Shown: piece after piece, positions 20,118 to 26,337 of the stretch | How the letters are laid out: every line of letters starts with the position of its first letter | Numbering within the stretch: the first letter of the stretch is position 1 | From: Willaertia magna | Lineage: Eukaryota; Heterolobosea; Eutetramitea; Acrasida; Naegleriidae | DNA length: 26,337 nucleotides | NCBI GenBank assembly: GCA_902984215.1 | Contig: CADWAF010004624.1 | Coordinates: 1-26,337 of the forward strand | Reading direction: 5' to 3' | Position numbers and translations under genes: made by a program | Notes under the pieces: generated by a model | Databases searched by the model: none | What the model was told of the DNA's origin: nothing | The model's input: the letters and a program-made list of their open reading frames with translations, nothing else

Positions 20118-22665
20118 ATGTCATCATGGAAACAAAGAAAATCTACATCTTCCTCATCGGTAATGATTTCTCTTAATGGAATGACTAGAAATAAAAATCT
20201 TAATAAATTACCCTTCTTTCTAACAAATCATCAACCTAATAATAACAATAACCATCCTAATAATTCTTCTTCTTCTCTTCTTTATCATATTAGCGTTTCA
20301 AATAGTGGATACTTTATTTCTTCCAAAGAAGATAACAAGGATAACTCAAAAACTTTTTACTTATTGACAAGTGGAACCATATTAAAACCTTTTTTACAAG
20401 AACAAATAACTAATTCATCTTCTTCAATTTTACAACGACAATCATCTTTATTAAATTCTTCTTCTTCTACAATTTCAAATAATTTAACGAGTATTAATGA
20501 TAGCAATAATAAAAATAATAATTTAACAACAAATGATTTATTAATAAATTATGGAATAGAAAAACAAATACCTAAATTAAATAATTGTTCTATTACCATT
20601 ACTTTACCAACAAATCATCATCATTCTTCAAATCAAAATAATATAATTTATGGAGATATCATAAATTCAACAACAGTTAAACATTTTGGAAAGAAAAATT
20701 ATCAAAATAATCACAACAATAATAATGTAACAATAGAATGTTGTGGATTATTTTCACATAGTGTAACAGATAAATATCTTTCACAATTTATTCAACAATT
20801 ACAAGGATGGTATTGGGGACATCCAATGATTAATATAAAAAAACAACATACATTAATTGATAATAATGAATTAATTATAAATCCAGAAGAAGAAAAAGAA
20901 GATAATACAATTTCATTTCATGAAGCAAATGCCCTTGAAGATAATGAAGATATATTTTCTTCTTTATCTTCTACTAATACCTTAGGATCTAAAATTACGC
21001 CTTCAACTATTGCCATCTTTTCAATTACGGTAAAGAAAAATAATTATTTATATGAAAAATTAGAGGAATATATTGTACCCATAATAGATACAAATAATTT
21101 TTCATTGAACCCTAATAATGATAATAGTTTTTACAGTAGCAGTAATACCACCACCGCTAGAAGAGATTTTAAAAACTTACAGGGAGAGGAAATTGAAATG
21201 ATGTCTTCACCATTTGGATTATTATCACCAATGACTTTGACAAATCATTTAATGAAAGGTATAATCAATAATGTAATTAAAAATTCATCAAATAGTGTGA
21301 ATTTAATTTATTTAACGGATATAATGATTTATCCTGGAGGTGAGGGAGCTCCTGTATTGTTAAGGGAGAATGGTAAATGTATTGGTGTAAGTTATTGTTT
21401 TTTTTTGTAACGTTTGTAATAATAATTATTATTACAATAGTTTTGTACTTTGCCAATACGTTCTTTACATTCGAGTAGTGGATTAAATGTTGTAATAAGT
21501 ATAGAGCCATTTCTTCCATTATTACATAATAATTTTGGTGTTAAAAGTGGCAATAATGAAATTAGTCATAATGAAACAAGTAGTAATATAATTGTGAATA
21601 GCGATTACAATAACATTTATTATAATGTTAGAGATTATTTAGCATTAATAATGGTTGGAAATACTTGGGCAAGTGGTGTATTATTATCTCATAATGGATG
21701 TAAGTATTGTGAAAGAAATTTATTTCAATAATTATAATTTAAAAAAGATATTTTAACAAATGCTCATGTATTTGCACCGTTTATGAAAAGGAACGAGGAA
21801 GGTATACTTTATTTATCTGAAGATATTTCTATAATTGTTCAATTTGATTTTGATTTAAGAGATAATGAATTAAATCATAAATTTCATAGAGCTAAATTAA
21901 TATTTATAAATGATAAAGGACCTGTAAGTTTTATATTTAGAATTTACATTGTTAATTTTATAAAAGTTGGATATTGCTATTATTAAAGTTCATGACTCTA
22001 CTTGTAGTCAATTGGCTCAAAAACATAATAATTCAAATGATAAAATTGGATTTATACCTTATAATCAAAATATAGAGGAAGGAGAAGATGTTTTTGTTGT
22101 GGGTTATCCTTTAATTCAACCAATCAATACTTTTAGATCAATTAAGCACTGTACAATTACAAAAGGAAATGTTTCAAAAATTGTTAAAGTAAATAATAAT
22201 AATGCAATGATATGCACAAGTGCTTCTGTACATGATGGAAATAGTGGCGGTGGGTTATTTAACTCTAGAGGAGAGTTAGTTGGATTGATAACAAGTAATG
22301 TAAAGTATAAATTGACAGACAGAGAAACAAATCAAATACAACCTTTAATTTTACCAAAATTGAATTTTTCTATACCTCTAGTTCAAATATCTAAATTAAT
22401 TGAAATAATTCAAAGCCATTCCTCAACAGATAGTTTTTCGTTTGAGTTAATAACTAACTTTTTTAAGAAATTTTCAAATGAAGAACTTCAAATTACAAAA
22501 GAATTAGATAAGATTTACAATATTCCAAATGACCAGTTGAAAGAAGTATACACTTTTAAACCTCAACCTCAAATACCGCCAGTTTTTAATCCTCAAAGAC
22601 AGACCTCCTCTTCATTAACAAAAAAGAAAAAGAAATCTAATAGCAATTTTATAAGTAAGCTTTAG
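20118..22665 (+). CDS. TYSND1: TYSND1/DEG15-type peroxisomal processing protease (4 exons)
   Basis: Exons 20118-21386, 21441-21699, 21748-21923 and 21967-22665 (introns of 54, 48 and 43 nt, all GTAAGT donors) encode 800 aa. The C-terminal half is a trypsin-like fold with an intact triad: His516 in YILTNAHVF, Asp570 in LDIAIIKV, and Ser661 in SVHDGNSGGGLFNSRGELVG. The serine block followed by LITSN and LNFSIP is characteristic of TYSND1/DEG15, which cleaves PTS2 leaders and processes beta-oxidation enzymes inside peroxisomes. The protein ends in Ser-Lys-Leu, the canonical PTS1 import signal, after a Lys-rich stretch (KKKKKSNS). The N-terminal 420 residues are Asn/Ser-rich with family-like islands such as GLFSHSVTDKYL and MIYPGGEGAPVLL, making it longer than the 566-aa human protein. 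It is convergent with the HAD-like gene, with 23 nt between stops. Confidence 0.9.
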
Positions 22666-22688
22666 TAATAAATTATTTTAGTGGTTGG

Positions 22689-24082
22689 TTATATATTGGT
22701 AAGTTGCTGTTTTTTGCGGTGTTGAGGCAATTTAAATGGATCATCCTCTGCAAGTTGTTTAATGATTGGTGAAAGTTTTTTCTTTGGCTTAGATTCATTT
22801 TCCTCTAGATTTAAATCATTCAAAAGAGCGTTGAAGGGCGACAGCGTTTCTTCCTTATTTATATTCAATAGTAATGTATTATTGCTGTTAGAGTCTGCAC
22901 TTTTACTACTTTTCTCAGCACTGTTACCGTTTGGAGAAAGACTTTTAACCTCAAAAGATGCTCTTGGGGAAGCCGTTATTGGTGGTAGTTTCTTTACTCG
23001 TTTCTTATCGCTTTCCTCTTGATTTTCCACTGGTTCCTTAATTATGATCTCAGTTTCATGCTGTTCCTTTATCTTTCTCTTCTTCTTTTTCTTCTTCTTC
23101 TTTTCACCCTTACTTGTTGGAGGTGACAGTACAATAGGATCAGATCCATTCGTTATACCCACTGTGGTTGCATTATTTACAGGAGGCAACCCTATGGAAT
23201 TTAACTTAATGTTCTCAACAGGTATCCTTCTTTCTGGTTGTGAGGATTGTTGAGGTGGATTCCAATCGTAGTTCATTGTTGTTTTCGAATTAAGTTCGTT
23301 TTCTTGGGAATTATTAAGGGACACAGTAGTAGACTGCTTAACTTTTGTTGTTACTAGGGGAGTTGGTTTTGGAAGAACAGCCTTCTTTGAAGGGGGTACC
23401 TCCTGTATTAGAGTAGAAGATAGTACATGTCGTTTATCAAGGTTTGTACTTTCTGAAGCGAGTTTCGTTTTCTTATTGTTTCCTATTATTTCATTCCTAT
23501 GGGTGGCAAAAGAATTGGAATTGTCATCGCTACTTTCATTTTGATAATCTAAAAAGATTAAGCATAAACAAAGAGTAAGTACTTACTTCTAAGATCTTTT
23601 AAATCCGTTTGAATATGATAAACTGTATCTATTTGAAAATCTACAATATTTGGAGGAGCTACGCCTGATGATCCTTGTAATACATGAACTGTTACCAAGC
23701 CTGCCTCCTTAGCGTTTTTTATGTTGTTTATATCATTATCTACATATAAAACCTTAATAGGCTGTTGTTCTCCGGTTACCTTAAGGATATCCTGAAACTT
23801 TTTAGCAGTTATTACTACAGTATTAGAAACTTTATTATATCGTATAACACCTTCAAAACAATCTACTATCCCTATACTTTCTAACATATGTTTACTAGTA
23901 TTAATATCTTGCTTTGATAAAGACCATTTATCTTGAGGCAATTGAACTAAAGCCTTTCTTAAATACGGATCAGATTGTAAATCATTATTAATTGTTAAAA
24001 TACTCTGCATTATTATGATTGTCGTTATTTTACTAAGTATTGCCTGTACTTTCACAGGTTTTTCAGTTGGAGTACTGTCCAT
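22689..24082 (-). CDS. HAD-fold protein lacking the nucleophile, with disordered basic tail
   Basis: Exons 24082-23587 and 23548-22689, joined by a 38-nt intron (GTAAGT...TTTAG), encode 451 aa. Residues about 35-165 match the pyrimidine-5'-nucleotidase-like HAD family (Sdt1/Phm8 type): LRKALVQLPQDKWSLSK, then MLESIGIVDCFEGVIRYN, and VLYVDNDINNIKNAKEAGLV followed by TVHV (compare FhDDSxxNIxxAKxxGhxTV). The first HAD motif, DxDxT, which carries the nucleophilic Asp, is absent, and motif IV is VDND where the family has DDS. Catalysis is therefore unlikely unless an upstream exon exists; none is evident before 24082. Residues about 166-451 are disordered, Ser/Pro/Asn-rich, with GEKKKKKKKKRKIKEQ, a likely nuclear or nucleolar localisation signal. 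A scaffold role in the nucleus is inferred. Confidence 0.65.
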
Positions 24083-24441
24083 AAGTGATTAAACCCTCTC
24101 AACCTTACTTTTGAATATTTTTTTTTGAAAATTACTTTTGAGACAAATAACGATAAAACCGCTTAATCAACAGATCTACAGTTACTATGCTAAATTCTTC
24201 AATTAGAACATTTCTAAGAGTTCTGGTCAGTTTAATGCTTCAATTTGTTGCGCAAACCTTCAAGTTTCTTTTACAATTTGTAAAACCAAAAAAATAAAAA
24301 AAAACCCTTGCTTACAAAAACAATCCCAAACATAAATTTATGATACTTACTCTTTATCAACTACTTTATATTTTTATTTTCATTCTTCTCCCAAAGGGCT
24401 GGCTTGCATTGCTTGTTCTTTGTAAACGCAAATCAAAAAAA
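24083..24441. promoter_or_regulatory. Divergent spacer between HAD-like and RCC1-like genes
   Basis: The two start codons face away from each other across about 360 nt, so both promoters should be here. It holds A/T runs and no recognised element. An in-frame ATG at 24340 would add a hydrophobic 34-residue N-terminus to the RCC1-like protein; I treat that stretch as probably non-coding or 5' UTR. Confidence 0.4.
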
Positions 24442-25396
24442 ATGGAAGAAAAAGCAACCAATAGAAATACACTTCTTTCTTGCTATTCTAAAGATCCATG
24501 GAGATCTAGAACTTTTAATTATAAAATCAAAAAAATTTGTTGTGGTGGATTAGAAACTTTAATTTTAACAGGTTAGTTTTAAAACCCCATATTAATTTTA
24601 TAAAATTAATTCATTCAACAAAAAGAATGTAACCAATTACTTTCAGTTTATGCTACTAGCTCTACAAATACACAAACAACATATTTAACACAAATTGATG
24701 ACCAAAAATATAAAATTGAATTCTCTAAATTTTTAAAAGATCAATTAAAGATTGATTCTTCACCAAAAATTGTAAATTTATTTGGCTCTTATTCACTATT
24801 TATTTTACAATTGGAAAATAATGAAATTATTTTACTTAAATTTTCATATAGAAATTTTACAGGTAAATTATTGAAATGCAACATTAAAATGATTGGTCAC
24901 GGTCCAGTATCGAATAAATTAATTGTAATAGATGGTATGTTTACAATATTTTTTAATTTAAATTCTGAATAATTTAATTCTGAATAATTTTAAAAAAGAA
25001 AATGACAAATTCAGAATATTTTCAAGTAGATCAGAATTAGAAGTTACCCTATCAGATGCATTAAAATTAAGATTGAATAATTTTTTAAAGACAGGAATTA
25101 AAATTATATCATGTGGAGGTAGAGAAGTATTTAGTGCAAAGGCAAATGATAAAAATAAAGAACTACAAAAGATTAATCCTAATATGATTTTCTTAATTGA
25201 CTGGGAATCAATTTTAACTCTTCCATCAGATTTAAAGTGGAAAGCAAGAAGAGAAGAATTAGGTCCAGTTGAAAATGCAATTTTATATTTAAAATTCTCA
25301 AGAAAGATTAATTATTTATGTGAAGATCTTCCAAAAGAGTTTTGTAAAGATCCAGATTGTAAAGAGGCATTCTTAGGTTTAAAAAAGATGATTTAA
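24442..25396 (+). CDS. RCC1-like protein (weak), 3 exons
   Basis: Exons 24442-24571, 24647-24934 and 24999-25396, with introns of 75 nt (GTTAGT...CAG) and 64 nt (GTATGT...AAG), give 271 aa. I chose ATG 24442 for its A-rich context; ATG 24340 in the same frame would add a hydrophobic segment. Repeating units with a hydrophobic strand, a small turn and another strand (IKKICCGGLETLILT; IVNLFGSYSLFILQLENNEI; MIGHGPVSNKLIVIDENDKF; IKIISCGGREVFSAKAN) look like degenerate RCC1 blades (hxxhxCGxxHxhhLxxxGxh). The C-terminal part (about 195-271) has no recognised motif and contains a Cys pair (CEDLPKEFCKDPDC). The second intron holds a perfect tandem 15-nt duplication. The last codons and the TAA merge into a 5S rRNA-like sequence, so the natural C-terminus may have been replaced. 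Confidence 0.55.
24964..24993. repeat. Tandem 15-nt duplication inside an intron
   Basis: The unit TCTGAATAATTTAAT, with adjoining bases, occurs twice in direct succession within the second intron of the RCC1-like gene, just upstream of its AAG acceptor. It looks like a recent slippage or repair duplication. Confidence 0.6.
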
Positions 25397-25455
25397 GTTA
25401 AGTACAGTAAGGCTACATTAGTACTGAGATGGGAGACTTCTAGGGAACCTGTGGA
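25388..25455 (+). pseudogene. 5S rRNA 3'-half-like sequence
   Basis: From about 25397 the sequence GTTAAGTACAGTAAGGCTA, the core TTAGTACTGAGATGGGAGAC (25420-25439) and GGGAACCTGTGG align end to end with positions ~45-105 of eukaryotic 5S rRNA. This is the part carrying the internal control region bound by TFIIIA (A box, intermediate element, C box). The 5' half is not recognisable: those bases are the 3' end of the RCC1-like coding region. Helix I cannot form, so it is not a working 5S gene. It may be a truncated retrocopy or a 5S-derived element. A T-run near 25513-25526 could serve as a Pol III terminator. Its overlap with the stop codon suggests insertion into, or recruitment by, the gene. 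Confidence 0.7.
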
Positions 25456-25753
25456 TTTTTGCTTTGAACTAGAATTAAGAACAATTATGGTTTGTTGTAG
25501 TTGTCAAGTGTTTTATTATTTTTTTTATGCACCAAAACATCTTTTTTAATTTTGGTCAACTTGGGGCTAAGTGTAAAAAGGACTTTAAAAAAAATTAGAA
25601 AAAAATGTCAACAAGATCATTCCTTCCCTTCTTATTGTGATCAAAGGCTAATATTTATTGCTGCAATATTCAAATAACAAACAAGCTGTAACTGCTTAAA
25701 ATTTCAACACAAACTTACCCACCCAACAACTGCCAATTAAACGATAAAATTTC
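25456..25753. other. Spacer between 5S-like sequence and tRNA
   Basis: No coding frame or family is visible. It contains T-runs (about 25513-25526) and A-runs (about 25587-25604). The minus-strand end, next to the tRNA, carries the AAAATTTC complement of a short T-run suited to Pol III termination. Confidence 0.4.
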
Positions 25754-25833
25754 GCGAAGGGCAGGACTCGAACCTGCGCGGCGTTAACCACTTGATTTCT
25801 AGTCAAGCGCCTTAACCACTCGGCCACCTCCGC
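25754..25833 (-). tRNA. tRNA-Ser (anticodon AGA)
   Basis: The minus strand folds into a full cloverleaf of 80 nt. The acceptor arms GCGGAGG and CCTTCGC pair with one G-U. The D-arm contains the A box TGGCCGAGTGG. The anticodon stem CTTGA/TCAAG encloses CTAGAAA, giving anticodon AGA, which reads UCU serine (and UCC after A34 editing). A long variable arm (about 13 nt with a short GG/CC stem) is typical of tRNA-Ser. The T-arm GCAGG-TTCGAGT-CCTGC supplies a perfect B box. There is no intron and the CCA end is not encoded. A short T-run follows on the minus strand. Confidence 0.96.
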
Positions 25834-25875
25834 TTACAAAGATTATAGAACTGATTGTAAAATTATTTATTTTGA

Positions 25876-26337
25876 ATGTTGTTTTGGTGGAAAAAAATGC
25901 GGGTAATTAAAGCTGGTTGCATTGAAGAATTAATTTTTTTAGATGATCTTAATAATATTAAATTTATAAGTAACAGTAATATCTTTATTAGTTTTATTAC
26001 AAAAGAAAATGAATTAATTTTAATAAAAACGCAAAATAAACACTTTACATTAATCAACTTTACAGAAATTAAAAATTTAAATATTGAAAAATGTAAGAAA
26101 ATAATTTAAAATTTGAAAATGTGATTTATTTAAAAGTATTTGATAATATAATAATTATTGTAACGGAAGATTTAAAAGTTTATGAAATTTGTTTATTATT
26201 TACCGAAAATTTATCTGCAATAATTAATTTAATTAATTTAAAACAATTTGAAAAATTTAAATTTTTAAGAGGTACTAGAAATAACGGTTATGAATTATTA
26301 TTTATAATAAATAATACAATAAATAATAAAAATTTAA
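25876..26337 (+). CDS. RCC1-like protein, 5' part (cut by window edge)
   Basis: Exons 25876-26092 and 26137 to the window end, with a 44-nt intron (GTAAGA...AAAAG), keep one open frame of at least 139 codons. The last base belongs to an incomplete codon. A second ATG at 25897 is an alternative start. Strand-turn-strand units (IKAGCIEELIFLDDLNNIKF; NIFISFITKENELILIKTQ; FDNIIIVTEDLKVYEI) resemble degenerate RCC1/propeller blades and the units of the gene at 24442, so the two may be tandem paralogs. The start is only about 40 nt from the 5' end of the divergent tRNA-Ser gene, so its promoter must be very short or overlap the tRNA. Its full length and function cannot be judged. Confidence 0.5.

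Noticed and set aside
24340..24441. Hydrophobic N-terminal extension (MILTLYQLLYIFIFILLPKG) as a signal anchor of the RCC1-like protein
   Set aside because: The downstream ATG at 24442 has a better A-rich context, and a soluble propeller-like protein has no need of an anchor; transcript data could reverse this.
1..26337. CRISPR array, insertion sequence, integrase or viral gene cluster
   Set aside because: No regularly spaced repeats, transposase or integrase motifs, or viral hallmark proteins were seen on either strand.

Overview
The window looks like nuclear DNA from a compact, AT-rich unicellular eukaryote. It carries spliceosomal introns of about 25-75 nt, mostly with GTAAGT donors, a eukaryotic tRNA-Ser(AGA), a 5S rRNA-like fragment, and proteins confined to eukaryotes (formin, UTP6, RGS, peroxisomal TYSND1, DRAM/Frag1, SKP1-like). 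TAA, TAG and TGA all act as stops, so the code is standard. Asn/Ser runs, an RGS-START fusion and a PTEN-type formin fit a free-living amoeba. I favour a heterolobosean (Naegleria/Willaertia-like) over an amoebozoan, but this is inference.

Layout. 1-567: no gene seen. 568-5739 (+): a divergent SKP1-like protein, a coiled-coil protein and an ABCG half-transporter. 5746-7494 (-): the U3 processome protein UTP6, convergent with ABCG and 6 nt away. 7718-8404 (+): a probable mitochondrial Tim44/mL45-like protein. 8454-10295 (-): a helical protein I do not recognise. 10296-11169: AT-rich divergent spacer. 11170-14713 (+): a formin with a catalytically dead PTEN-like domain and a C2 domain. 14728-16920 (-): a P-loop ATPase, possibly of the STAND/Crinkler type. 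17003-18557 (-): an RGS-START protein whose reading frame needs a 25-nt intron. 18854-19668 (-): a DRAM/Frag1 membrane protein. 19733-19989: a less AT-rich island with a Pol III B box and candidate flanking duplications, possibly a SINE. 20118-22665 (+): a TYSND1/DEG15-type peroxisomal protease with a complete His-Asp-Ser triad and a C-terminal SKL. 22689-24082 (-): a HAD-fold protein lacking the nucleophile motif, with a basic disordered tail. 24442-25396 (+): a weak RCC1-like protein ending in a 5S rRNA-like sequence. 25754-25833 (-): tRNA-Ser. 25876-end (+): a second RCC1-like gene cut by the window edge.

Multi-exon genes were rebuilt by matching reading phase across GT-AG introns, so exon limits are predictions. 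The genes belong to unrelated housekeeping and signalling processes. I see no operon-like cluster and no single new multi-gene system. The points of most interest are the 25-nt intron, the SINE-like island, the 5S-like fragment, the pseudophosphatase formin and the HAD pseudoenzyme.
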